Shown: positions 1 to 7,319, numbered from the stretch's first letter. The stretch: DNA of 19,037 bases from an uncultured Moraxella sp. (GCA_937975585.1 CALJUC010000063.1:1-19037); one strand, 5' to 3'. Program-made: numbers and translations. Notes: generated by a model from the sequence alone, not told the origin.

Positions 1-1
1 T

Positions 2-808
2 CTGCTTATCGTAATAAATCTTTTGTGGCTTGCTCATTTTTTGCATATGCTTTTGCGCCAGCATCAGAATTGTTGGGAACACAGTGGCCGGCGTGGAAGC
101 CGCTGCATTAAAATACCTGTCCTTGATGGTTGTATTGATATCCGGGTTTACCGCCATCTGGATTGCTTCCAGCACAGCAAAAAGCTGACCCATAACATAC
201 GGTTGATAATTTGTTTCCTTGTTATTTTCCACAGTTAATACCTCCTTTGGGCAACGGGGATCTTCATTACGCAGGTAGTATGCTTTTATAATAGCGGCAC
301 GGCCGCGTGTTACTTTTTGCTCTGCGCGGATACGCATCATAACGCCATCCAGCAGGGTTGCCGGGTACCTTGTATTATTCAGGATTGCACGCAGAACATC
401 GCCCGCCAGCTGCGGTGCTGCCGATGGGCTGCGGGAATTGGTGTTGACAGTTTCCTGCAGCAACCAATACACCCCCAGCCGCGGGAATTTATCATAAGCG
501 GGGCGCACAATCTCTAAGCGGTCATAATGCTTCTGCACATTATCAAGCAGCGTTTGAAATGTATCCTGCCAGAAAAAGCGAACCGAGAGGCGCGCCGCAT
601 TAGGGGCCAAGCCAAGCACATAAAAGTGCCTTTGTGGGTCAAGTGTCACGTTCTGCCACTCTACACTCTGTCCATGGACCAGCTTGTCCACTGCATTTCG
701 CACATCGCTTTCGCTGACAGGCGCATCCATGGCAAACAATGCATCCATTGCTACCTGCTGGTAGGCGGTCTCTCCACCTGCTGCCCAGCAGACAATGGTG
801 GTATCGCC
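2..808 (-). CDS. cas8c: Type I-C CRISPR-associated protein Cas8c/Csd1, C-terminal part (partial at both ends)
   Basis: Cas8c is the large subunit of the type I-C Cascade complex and takes part in PAM recognition and target DNA binding. The fragment is about 269 residues and open to the window's left edge without a stop. Family hallmarks recognised by eye, in order: the mid-protein GDTTIVCWA segment, then FYVLGLAPNAARLSVRFFW, then GQLFAVLEAIQ, and near the left edge TIKDRYFNAA with FPTILMLAQKHMQKM. Intact Cas8c is roughly 570-620 residues, so the N-terminal half is missing and the last few dozen residues lie outside the window. Codon use differs from all neighbours: 13 of 23 Leu codons are CTG, Lys is often AAG, and AGG is used for Arg. 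It has no start of its own because it continues the PotA frame. Identity rests on motif recognition, with no search run. The source organism is unknown; a gut or oral Firmicute is only a guess. Confidence 0.82.
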
Positions 809-830
809 CACGCTTAAGACACGTGCTTTA
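795..830. other. Junction between Moraxellaceae potA and foreign cas8c sequence
   Basis: To the right of this interval (minus-strand residues 1-266) the frame reads as PotA with AT-leaning codons. To the left (from GDTT at residue 269) it reads as Cas8c with CTG/CAG/AAG-rich codons. The exact breakpoint cannot be fixed, because LSVGDT could belong to either parent; a short shared stretch of this kind is typical of a false join in a short-read assembly. No insertion sequence, target-site duplication or attachment site is visible around it. Confidence 0.75.
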
Positions 831-1612
831 AAGAAGTTGGTTTCACCGATAAAGTTGGCGGTAAATAGGTTAGCGGGGCTTTCATAGATACCAATGGGGG
901 TATCGATTTGTTGGAACACACCGGCTTTCATGACCGCGATACGATCCGACATCGACAAGGCTTCTTCTTGGTCGTGGGTCACGAATACGAAGGTAATGCC
1001 CAGTTCACGTTGTAGACGTTTTAGCTCTGATTGCATCTGCACACGTAACTTGGCATCTAACGCGGATAATGGCTCATCAAGTAGCAGCATCTTAGGGCGA
1101 TTAACCACGGCTCGCGCGATGGCGATACGCTGCTGCTGACCACCTGATAGGTCTTGTGGACGGCGGTTGATGGTGTGTTCTAGTTGCACCATGGCCAAGG
1201 CTTCACGAACACGTTGATCGATTTCGGCTTTTGGTACTTTTTTGAGTTTTAGGCCATAAGCGATATTGTCATACACGTTCATATGCGGGAATAACGCATA
1301 TTGCTGAAATACCGTATTAATCGGGCGTCTTTCAGCAGGCATGGCTGCGATATCCACACCCTCAAGCTCCATCGAGCCGCTATTGGGCATTTCAAAGCCG
1401 CCAATCAAGCGTAGTAACGTGGTTTTACCACAGCCTGACGGGCCTAAGAGGGTCAAAAATTCCCCATCATAAATATCTAAATTAATCCCTTGCAAGATAG
1501 GCGTGTCGCCATAAGCTTTGGTCAGGTTGCGAATTTTTAATAATGTGGGTTTGGTGTTTGGCGCAGGCTCAGTGTGTGTTGCAGCGGGCGCTGTTGGTAA
1601 AAGCTCAGACAT
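810..1612 (-). CDS. potA: Spermidine/putrescine ABC transporter ATPase PotA, 5' two-thirds only (fused in frame to a Cas8c fragment)
   Basis: ATP-hydrolysing subunit that would power polyamine uptake on the cytoplasmic face of a PotABC importer. Counting from the ATG at 1612, the nucleotide-binding domain is complete: Walker A GPSGCGKT at residues 57-64, a PotA-type Q-loop (NTVFQQYALFPHM) at 99-111, signature LSGGQQQR at 155-162, Walker B LLLDEP at 176-181, and the H-loop histidine in VTHD at 213. The frame continues as normal PotA through IGETNFFKA at about 263. The C-terminal TOBE regulatory domain should follow (the family is about 370-380 residues), but the frame turns into Cas8c sequence near residue 268. 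Leu codons here are Moraxella-like (3 CTG of 32). No strong Shine-Dalgarno precedes the ATG. The gene shown is therefore incomplete. In the real genome an intact potA is likely, with permease genes beyond it. Confidence 0.88.
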
Positions 1613-1660
1613 AAGACACAATCTCGCAAATCGATGAGGATAAGGGGTGAGCGGGTTGTG

Positions 1661-1676
1661 GTTGGCATACGCCAAC
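1661..1676. promoter_or_regulatory. Palindrome GTTGGC-ATAC-GCCAAC upstream of potA, possible operator or RNA hairpin
   Basis: A perfect 6-bp inverted repeat with a 4-base centre, 48 bases upstream of the potA ATG. Compact, symmetric sites like this are typical of dimeric repressors. As RNA it would form a stable GC-rich tetraloop hairpin in the leader. No T-run follows it, so it is not a terminator. Confidence 0.4.
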
Positions 1677-1730
1677 ATAGTTGCAATTTGGATAGTCTTT
1701 TAAATTCAATTTAATACTGCGTCTAGCTTT

Positions 1731-1780
1731 TATGAGAAAAAGTGCTTGCTGTGCTACCTTGCGAAGCCGTGTTTCTCATA
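1731..1780. repeat. 9-bp perfect inverted repeat in the potA leader
   Basis: TATGAGAAA at 1731-1739 is the exact reverse complement of TTTCTCATA at 1772-1780, with 32 bases between. In the predicted potA transcript this could form a long-loop stem; on DNA it could be two half-sites for a regulator. Function is unknown. Confidence 0.4.
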
Positions 1781-1859
1781 TCTGCGCTTGTTTTCCTTGT
1801 CTTAAAGTGAATTTAGTTGACTACAAGTAGCTACGATTAGAAAGATGCAACTTTTGCGA

Positions 1860-1889
1860 ATTATAGCGGTTTATTTACCCTAATGTTAC
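1860..1889 (-). promoter_or_regulatory. Candidate sigma-70 promoter for potA
   Basis: On the minus strand a perfect TATAAT (1865-1860) lies 18 bases downstream of GTAACA (1889-1884), which matches four of six bases of the -35 consensus. Transcription would start near 1853, giving a leader of about 240 bases that contains both inverted repeats. Confidence 0.45.
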
Positions 1890-1914
1890 TATTAATTAGT
1901 GGTTTTCCGATTAT

Positions 1915-1942
1915 TTTGCACGATAAACATAACCCGGATAAT
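1915..1942 (+). promoter_or_regulatory. Possible promoter for the DUF2252 gene
   Basis: TTTGCA at 1915-1920 and GATAAT at 1937-1942 are separated by 16 bases on the plus strand. Both are moderate matches to sigma-70 elements. The start would be about 150 bases upstream of the coding region, so another promoter closer in is possible. Confidence 0.3.
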
Positions 1943-2101
1943 TTTAACCGTTATCAAGCGCTTTTGTATCATTTAGGAAGTCGTGACTACGTAAGATAAG
2001 CGTCATCCGATTACTATATCGCAACACGGTTAAATCAAGATACGCATATTAGCAAATGCAGTTTGAAGCTATGATGAAATATATGAATCGTACATCCTTT
2101 A

Positions 2102-3655
2102 ATGATATTGACTGACTGCATGACAAACAACGATATGAAACGTAACGCCATAAAACAATCCCAAAATAACCAAAACCTCAAGAATAACCAAAAACTTCCC
2201 TTACCAAGTGCGCTATACGGTGCTGACAGCATTGACTTAACCCGTCATCGTATCGGCGGTAAGCTATTAACCCAAGCCGAGAGTTTGGCAATTGGTAAAG
2301 CACAGCGCAAACGAACCCCACGCAGTCGACTTGCCAAGCTTGCCACACGACCAGCGGGTGTGGATGCCTTAACCCTGTATCATTGGTCAAATCAAGGTCG
2401 CTTAGATTATCTACTGCCCGTACGTGCCAAACGCATGAGCGTGTCACCATTTACGTTCTTTCGCGGTATGCCAGCCTTGATGCTGTTTGACCAAGTGTGG
2501 GAAACAGCGGCTTATGGTAATTCAGGTCTATATCAGCAGATTTGTGGTGACTGTCATTTGAGTAACTTTGGTGGTTTTGCCAGTCCTGAGCGTAACTTAT
2601 TATTCGGGCTGAATGACTTTGATGAAACCTTGTTAGCACCATTTGAGTGGGACTTAAAGCGCTTGGTGAGTAGTATTATGATAGCCGCGACCACGCCAAC
2701 GATAGAACGAGCGGCGCATGGCGAAGCGGTAGGCTTACAAGCGATTGAACGATTGCTAAATAGTTATCGCAGTAGGTTAGCGCAGCATCAAGCGTTAGCA
2801 CCCATGCAAGTTTGGTACGAAAAAGTGGATGCCAGTCAACTGCTAGCAACCACGGAAAGCGTCAGTGTGCGCACCAAACGCAAGGCTGAGCTAGAAAAAG
2901 CCAAAAGTAATAACACCGCCAAACTGCTACCCAAACTAACCACACAAGATGCGCGCACCGGTCTGCGCCAATTCAAGGATGAGCCGCCCATTCAACAACA
3001 CCCAAAACGTGGTCAACCTTTTTCACAAGGGGTAAGCCAGTTCTTTGCCGAGTATCGAGACAGCTTAAAGTTTGATCGGCAAGTGTTGTTTGACCGTTAT
3101 CAGCTCAGTGATGTCGCGCTCAAAGTCGTGGGCGTGGGTAGTGTGGGTAATACCGCGGCAGTGGCGATATTTGAGGATGCAGACCATGAGCCGTTAATGC
3201 TTCAGATGAAGCAAGCCAAGCCGTCAGTCTTAGCGCCCCTTATCCCAAAGTCGATGCACCTGTCTAATCAAGGTGCGCGTGTGATGCGTGGCCAACAGCT
3301 AATGCAAGCCGCGAGCGATATTTTCTTGGGTTATGGTAGTTTGGCCAAGCCAGTCAAACAGGATTTTTATGTGCGTCAATTACGCGATATGAAGTATTCT
3401 GCTGATATTGAGGCGATGGATAGCATACATTTTTTTGAATATGTGGAAAGCTGTGGATTAGCCTTGGCGCACGCCCATGCTAAGGCTGGTAATGCCGATG
3501 CGATCCTTAGCTACCTTGGCGGTGGCTTGCCGATTGTCAGGGCATTACAGTCATACGCACTTGCGGCAGCAGCACGTAACTTACAAGACTTTCAGCAGTT
3601 TAACCAAGCCATTGTCGAGGGTTTGATTGAGGTTGCTGATGCATCGGTGTTATAA
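2102..3655 (+). CDS. DUF2252 family protein, kinase-like fold of unknown substrate
   Basis: A 517-residue protein recognised as DUF2252 by SPFTFFRG (115-122), CGDCHLSNFG (148-157), LNDFDET (170-176), WDLKRL (183-188) and KVVGVGSVG (341-349) followed by LQMKQ (367-371). GD-x-H-x-x-N and NDFDE...WDL match the catalytic and metal-binding loops of aminoglycoside-phosphotransferase-type kinases (D150, N155, D172, D184 by position). GVGSVG and K370 resemble a nucleotide-binding glycine loop and its lysine, but they lie after the catalytic loop rather than before it. It is probably cytoplasmic: no signal peptide or membrane segment is seen. The biochemical role is unknown. The start is uncertain, since ATGs at 2102, 2120 and 2135 are in frame and none has a clear Shine-Dalgarno. 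The polar, Asn/Gln-rich first 30 residues look dispensable. The gene stands alone, 148 bases before the carbonic anhydrase gene. Confidence 0.85.
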   Translation: MILTDCMTNNDMKRNAIKQSQNNQNLKNNQKLPLPSALYGADSIDLTRHRIGGKLLTQAESLAIGKAQRKRTPRSRLAKLATRPAGVDALTLYHWSNQGRLDYLLPVRAKRMSVSPFTFFRGMPALMLFDQVWETAAYGNSGLYQQICGDCHLSNFGGFASPERNLLFGLNDFDETLLAPFEWDLKRLVSSIMIAATTPTIERAAHGEAVGLQAIERLLNSYRSRLAQHQALAPMQVWYEKVDASQLLATTESVSVRTKRKAELEKAKSNNTAKLLPKLTTQDARTGLRQFKDEPPIQQHPKRGQPFSQGVSQFFAEYRDSLKFDRQVLFDRYQLSDVALKVVGVGSVGNTAAVAIFEDADHEPLMLQMKQAKPSVLAPLIPKSMHLSNQGARVMRGQQLMQAASDIFLGYGSLAKPVKQDFYVRQLRDMKYSADIEAMDSIHFFEYVESCGLALAHAHAKAGNADAILSYLGGGLPIVRALQSYALAAAARNLQDFQQFNQAIVEGLIEVADASVL

Positions 3656-3697
3656 CAAAAAAATGATTAAAACAGCCGCAATGTAAAAAAAATTCGC

Positions 3698-3703
3698 TAT
3701 AAT
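3698..3703 (+). promoter_or_regulatory. -10 element for the carbonic anhydrase gene
   Basis: A perfect TATAAT in the context CGCTATAATGGGCGC, about 100 bases upstream of the carbonic anhydrase ATG. The -35 position (around 3675-3680, gccgca) is poor, so the promoter call rests on the -10 alone. Confidence 0.4.
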
Positions 3704-3803
3704 GGGCGCGACCGGTAAAAAACATATTTTGTTACAAAATGATGAATTACCGCGCTGATTTGTCCAAAAACTGACGATATTTATTGATTAGGGAAAACAA
3801 TCT

Positions 3804-4439
3804 ATGCCAAATAGCAAACGTCCGCAAACCGCAGAACAAGCCCTGCAAATGCTAAAAGATGGTAACACCCGTTTTGTTGATAGCCTAAAAAACCCTGATT
3901 CGACTTTATTGGCGAGTAACGCACTGACCCATATCCACGACCCATTTGCCATTATCTTAGGCTGTTCAGATGCGCGTGTGCCCGCAGAAATCGTATTTGA
4001 CCAAGGTTTAGGCGATTTGTTTGTCATTCGCGTGGCGGGCAACGTGGTCGCACCATCCCAAATTGGCTCAGTGGAATTTGCGGCAGAAAAATTCGGCACC
4101 AAATTAGTGGTGGTGTTAGGTCACTCGCATTGCGGTGCGGTAACCGCCTGTGTAGAAACCTTGATTAACCCAGACCAACAGTTCTCACCGAATTTACGTT
4201 CGATTGTTGATCGTATTCGCCCAAGTGTGTATAACCTACATGAGATTTATACCGCAAACGGTCAAGATATGGATGTGCAAGAGCTCATCGAGCGTGGTAC
4301 CAAAGCCAATGTGCGCATGTCAGTTAGCCAACTAAAACACGGCTCGCGTATCTTGGAAGATGCGGTATCAGCGGGTAATTTATTGATTGTCGGTGCCGTG
4401 TATGACCTTGACACCGGTGAAGTCAGATTCCTAGACTAA
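3804..4439 (+). CDS. can: Beta-class carbonic anhydrase
   Basis: Interconverts CO2 and bicarbonate in the cytoplasm, supplying bicarbonate to carboxylases. The protein is 211 residues, the usual length for the bacterial family. The zinc site is complete: C54 with the D56/R58 pair in GCSDARVP, then H107 and C110 in GHSHCGAV. RVAGNVV at 76-82 and the SVEFA helix at 89-93 are also canonical. AGGGAA lies about ten bases before the ATG and supports this start. A 38-base gap separates it from the co-directional glyoxalase gene, so the two may share a transcript, with the terminator after the second gene. A broader SulP-linked role cannot be argued, as no transporter gene is adjacent. The symbol is given by family, not by orthology testing. 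Confidence 0.93.
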   Translation: MPNSKRPQTAEQALQMLKDGNTRFVDSLKNPDSTLLASNALTHIHDPFAIILGCSDARVPAEIVFDQGLGDLFVIRVAGNVVAPSQIGSVEFAAEKFGTKLVVVLGHSHCGAVTACVETLINPDQQFSPNLRSIVDRIRPSVYNLHEIYTANGQDMDVQELIERGTKANVRMSVSQLKHGSRILEDAVSAGNLLIVGAVYDLDTGEVRFLD

Positions 4440-4477
4440 CAGAATCATCATTGATCATTAAATAAAGAGGTAGTGCT

Positions 4478-4969
4478 ATGACAACGCCAACGCAAACCCA
4501 AGGTTTTACCTTTAACCATACCATGTTACGTATCAAAGACCCGCAAGTGTCGCTGAAGTTTTATCAAGAGGTACTAGGCATGACGTTATTGGTAAAACGT
4601 AGCTATCCGGATGCCAAGTTTGACTTGTATTTTTTGGCAAAACTGACGGATACAGAGTTGGCGAATCTGCCAACTGACGAGGCTAAGCGTGCTGAATTTG
4701 CCTTTAGTCAACGTGGCGTATTGGAATTGACCCATAATTACGGTACCGAAAACCAAGCGGATTTTCATTATCACGATGGTAATGCACAGCCACAAGGCTT
4801 TGGGCATATCTGCTTTAATGTGCCGGATTTACAGGCGGCCGTTGCTTGGTTTGACCAAAACAATGTCGCATTCAAAAAACGCCCTGAAGATGGCATGATG
4901 AAAAACATTGCCTTTATCAAAGACCCAGATGGTTATTGGATTGAGATTGTGCAGTCGACGCTAATGTAA
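4478..4969 (+). CDS. gloA: Lactoylglutathione lyase (glyoxalase I)
   Basis: Converts the methylglyoxal-glutathione hemithioacetal to S-lactoylglutathione, the first step of methylglyoxal detoxification in the cytosol. The 163-residue length and the inserted segment around 55-75 fit the longer class also found in Pseudomonas and eukaryotes rather than the short E. coli type. The expected metal ligands are in place: H14 in NHTMLRIKDP (Gln in the human enzyme), E83 in VLELTHN, H110 in GFGHICFNV, and E156 in YWIEIV. The two VOC half-domains are visible, FYQEVLGM at 28-35 opening the first and VPDLQAAVAWF at 115-125 the second. AAGAGG about nine bases before the ATG is a good ribosome site. It sits downstream of the carbonic anhydrase gene and ends 16 bases before a strong terminator. 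Confidence 0.93.
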   Translation: MTTPTQTQGFTFNHTMLRIKDPQVSLKFYQEVLGMTLLVKRSYPDAKFDLYFLAKLTDTELANLPTDEAKRAEFAFSQRGVLELTHNYGTENQADFHYHDGNAQPQGFGHICFNVPDLQAAVAWFDQNNVAFKKRPEDGMMKNIAFIKDPDGYWIEIVQSTLM

Positions 4970-4985
4970 CATTAAGACCTTGTGT

Positions 4986-5022
4986 AAAAAAAGGCGGATA
5001 GGAAAACCTATCTGCCTTTTTT
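4986..5022. terminator. Bidirectional intrinsic terminator between gloA and the methyltransferase gene
   Basis: A ten-base stem GGCGGATAGG (4993-5002) / CCTATCTGCC (5007-5016) with one G-T pair and an AAAA loop. It is followed by six T on the plus strand and preceded by seven A, which give a T-run on the minus strand. It can end both converging transcripts. Confidence 0.85.
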
Positions 5023-5044
5023 ATGAGTAATGTTAGGGGTAATG

Positions 5045-5656
5045 CTAAGCGACTTGTTTAACCGCCATAAATAGCCCTGCACCAATCGGTAAGGTCGTAC
5101 ACAACAAGCTATTATCTTGTTCAAAGTATGCCAAAAAATCTGCCACTTCAGCCGCGTGCGATATCACATTGTCAACGATTAATGCGCTACCAAAGTCAAG
5201 TAAGCGGACTAAGTCAGCCGCATAATCCATATAAAACTGACGCTCAGCATCCAAGAAAATCATATCAAACGGCTTATCCGCTTGCGCCAAAAAATCCTTT
5301 GCATCGGCCTGTTGTACGCTGACCGAGTCATTAAGGCTGAGCGTCATTAAGTGATTTTTTGCGGTTAATAACCGCTGAGCATCTAGCTCAATCGAAGTCA
5401 GGTGGGTTGCTACTTTTCGATGCTCACGGACTTGACTGAGCGCATAAGCGAGCCATAAGGTCGAATAACCCGTTGAGGTCCCGATTTCTAGTACGTTGCT
5501 TGCGTGATTATTGATAATCAAACTTGCCAAAAACTGCGCAGATGCTGGCTCAAGATGACGATGGCGAGCAAGGCGATCGGTTTGTGAGTCGTCAAATGCT
5601 TTATCAGTCTTGTATAAGCTATCGACATAATGACGAAACTCGTGAAAATTTATCAT
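5045..5656 (-). CDS. SAM-dependent O-methyltransferase, COMT/CCoAOMT-like
   Basis: A 203-residue class I methyltransferase. Motif I is VLEIGTSTGYS at 55-65, which binds S-adenosylmethionine. SIELD at 88-92 supplies the acidic residue for the ribose hydroxyls, FDMIFLDAE at 130-138 forms the metal/substrate region, and ALIVDNV at 158-164 carries the DN pair usual in divalent-metal-dependent catechol-type O-methyltransferases. The substrate cannot be told from sequence. AACAGG lies about seven bases before the ATG. It starts 27 bases after the hemF stop on the same strand, so it is probably the second gene of a hemF transcript and ends at the shared terminator. A link to haem or quinone metabolism is suggested only by this position. 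Confidence 0.85.
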   Translation of the reverse strand: MINFHEFRHYVDSLYKTDKAFDDSQTDRLARHRHLEPASAQFLASLIINNHASNVLEIGTSTGYSTLWLAYALSQVREHRKVATHLTSIELDAQRLLTAKNHLMTLSLNDSVSVQQADAKDFLAQADKPFDMIFLDAERQFYMDYAADLVRLLDFGSALIVDNVISHAAEVADFLAYFEQDNSLLCTTLPIGAGLFMAVKQVA

Positions 5657-5683
5657 AATTTACCTGTTTATTATCGATGTTTG

Positions 5684-6661
5684 TTATTTCGTGGATGGGA
5701 GCCAATCTCTGGGTTTTAGATAGAAGTCCGTTAACTCAAACTCGGGTGTGCCAGCTTGTGGCTCATAACGATATGACCAACCGGTGAGCGGTGGTAAGCT
5801 TACCAAAATCGATTCAATACGCCCATTCGACTGTAACCCAAAAATCGTGCCACGGTCATACACCAAGTTATACTCAACGTAGCGACCACGGCGATATAAC
5901 TGAAACTCACGCTGTGCTTCGGTATAAGGCGTGTGTTTGCGCTGCTCAAAAATCGGTAAAATCCCGTCTAAGTAGCCGTTACCCACGGCCTGCATAAAGG
6001 CAAAGCACGTATCAAAATCCCACCCCATGCTTAGCGTGTTGACATCGTCGTAAAACAGACCGCCAACACCGCGCTGCTCGTCACGGTGTTTGAGATAAAA
6101 ATACTCATCACACCATTGTTTAAAGCGCGGATAAATGTCCTCGCCAAACGGTTGGCATAAGTCAAAGCATGTTTGGTGCCAATGTACCACGTCATCCATC
6201 ACTGGATAAAACGGGGTTAAATCAAAGCCGCCGCCAAACCACCAAATTGGGTCATGTCCCTCACGCTCAGCGATAAACATACGTACATTGGCATGGCTAG
6301 TCGGTACGTTGGGATTTTTGGGATGTACCACTAAAGATACGCCCAAGGCTTGGGCTTGGCGACCGGCAAGTTCTGGATGGCGTGCCGTGGCGGTGGGTGG
6401 TAAGTGATTGATATAGATATGGCTAAACATAACACCGGCTTTTTCAATGACGTTGCCGCCTTGCATCACGCATGAGCGACCACCGCCACCACCTTGCTCA
6501 ATCGGGCGTTCCCAATCATCAATGAAAAACTTAGCATCGCTGGCACCATCGCCATTTAAATTAAAGCCACCCTGATGTTCTTGCGCTTCAAGGGCTTGGC
6601 AAATACGTGCTTGTAAGTCGACTAAAAATTCACGCACCGCTTGGATAGTCGGAGTTGTCAT
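5684..6661 (-). CDS. hemF: Oxygen-dependent coproporphyrinogen III oxidase
   Basis: Decarboxylates two propionates of coproporphyrinogen III to vinyl groups, giving protoporphyrinogen IX with O2 as oxidant, in aerobic haem synthesis. The 325-residue protein is full length. Conserved blocks: GGGGGRSCVMQGG at 57-69, HPKNPNVPTSHANVRMF at 113-129, the substrate-binding GGGFDLTPFYP at 143-153, the family signature KQWCDEYFYLKHR through RGVGGLFYDD at 181-206, and YVEYNLVYDRGTIFGLQ near the C-terminus. The ATG at 6661 gives the standard N-terminus (TIQAVREFLVDLQ). An extended -10 promoter sits just upstream. The methyltransferase gene follows after 27 bases and is likely cotranscribed. Confidence 0.97.
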   Translation of the reverse strand: MTTPTIQAVREFLVDLQARICQALEAQEHQGGFNLNGDGASDAKFFIDDWERPIEQGGGGGRSCVMQGGNVIEKAGVMFSHIYINHLPPTATARHPELAGRQAQALGVSLVVHPKNPNVPTSHANVRMFIAEREGHDPIWWFGGGFDLTPFYPVMDDVVHWHQTCFDLCQPFGEDIYPRFKQWCDEYFYLKHRDEQRGVGGLFYDDVNTLSMGWDFDTCFAFMQAVGNGYLDGILPIFEQRKHTPYTEAQREFQLYRRGRYVEYNLVYDRGTIFGLQSNGRIESILVSLPPLTGWSYRYEPQAGTPEFELTDFYLKPRDWLPSTK

Positions 6662-6688
6662 GGGCTATTCTCAATCAATTTTTGCGGC

Positions 6689-6697
6689 ATTATAGCA
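6689..6697 (-). promoter_or_regulatory. Extended -10 promoter for hemF
   Basis: Minus-strand TGC-TATAAT is a perfect -10 hexamer with the TGn extension. The -35 position is C-rich and weak, as is common for extended -10 promoters. Transcription would start about 20 bases before the hemF ATG. Confidence 0.55.
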
Positions 6698-6758
6698 TGC
6701 AGGGGATGAGGAGGGGATAACGGTATATTGACGCGCAGGATGTTGTATAAGTTCTAGA

Positions 6759-7175
6759 CTAGGCTAAGAGTTGCGCCAGTTTTTTGGTGGCTGTTTTACG
6801 GTCTGCCTCGCTAAAGGCAAAGTCCTGTAATTGCTCAGCGACGGTGATAGCCGCGTGATGCTTGCCCTGTATAAACTCATAGTAGTCAATCATTTGCAAA
6901 ATATGACTGGCATCTTCGGTCAATTCATATAAACGCCAACCCGTTATTTCTACGGCTGTGTCATCTTTTTTAATAAGCACAAGTTGGTATTTTGCCAATA
7001 GATAAGCCAGTTCATCTTGGGTTTGCTGATAAAACGCCGTTAATAACTGAGCCGCTGCTTGGGTTAATTCAGTCCTTTGTTCCGTCGATAACGTATCGTT
7101 TGCTAACAGTGCCATTATCGCATTAGCTGATACGAGATTAGGGTCAGAGGCTAGATCGTGGTTTGGATTTGTCAT
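6759..7175 (-). CDS. Conserved-looking hypothetical protein, 138 residues
   Basis: No family recognised. The protein is acidic, probably all-helical and soluble, with no signal peptide, Cys pair or membrane segment. Its first half is rich in Ala/Leu/Gln (for example TQAAAQLLTAFYQQTQDELAY), its centre holds VLIKKDD and GWRLYELTED, and its end reads KKLAQLLA. It lies between hemF and smc, with its 5' end facing smc across 144 bases, so the two share a divergent promoter region. A perfect TTGACA occurs on its strand at 7221-7216, but no well-spaced -10 follows. Normal codon use and the absence of overlap with another gene favour a real gene. There is no strong Shine-Dalgarno before the ATG at 7175. 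Confidence 0.7.
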   Translation of the reverse strand: MTNPNHDLASDPNLVSANAIMALLANDTLSTEQRTELTQAAAQLLTAFYQQTQDELAYLLAKYQLVLIKKDDTAVEITGWRLYELTEDASHILQMIDYYEFIQGKHHAAITVAEQLQDFAFSEADRKTATKKLAQLLA

Positions 7176-7319
7176 AGTCAGTGGTTATTTATCATTCATT
7201 AAACATAAATAATTTTGTCAATTTTTATAAAATTTATCATAACAAACAAATATTCAAATCGCAAAAATGGCGCAGACTTGTTAAAATGGCAACCTTTTAC
7301 TATCTTGCCCACGACGACA

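Larger units (their letters stand above)
1613..2101. other. Divergent intergenic region between potA and the DUF2252 gene
   Basis: About 490 bases with no credible gene. It is AT-rich and carries the candidate potA promoter and two inverted repeats on the potA side, plus a possible forward promoter near 1915-1942. Short reading frames here are antisense or random, without ribosome binding sites or recognisable proteins. The potA leader predicted from the promoter would be about 240 bases, unusually long. Confidence 0.6.

Noticed and set aside
23..817. Three plus-strand open frames (23-238, 317-517, 527-817)
   Set aside because: They lie antisense to the continuous Cas8c frame, show no family likeness and lack ribosome sites.
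2..1612. A genuine new PotA-Cas8c defence fusion
   Set aside because: Kept only as the less likely alternative: both halves are truncated, codon use breaks at the join, and no mobile-element signature is present.
7215..7319. Upstream TTG as the smc start
   Set aside because: It adds 35 residues not seen at the Smc N-terminus. MRLKQLKLAGFKSF at 7320 matches the family start.
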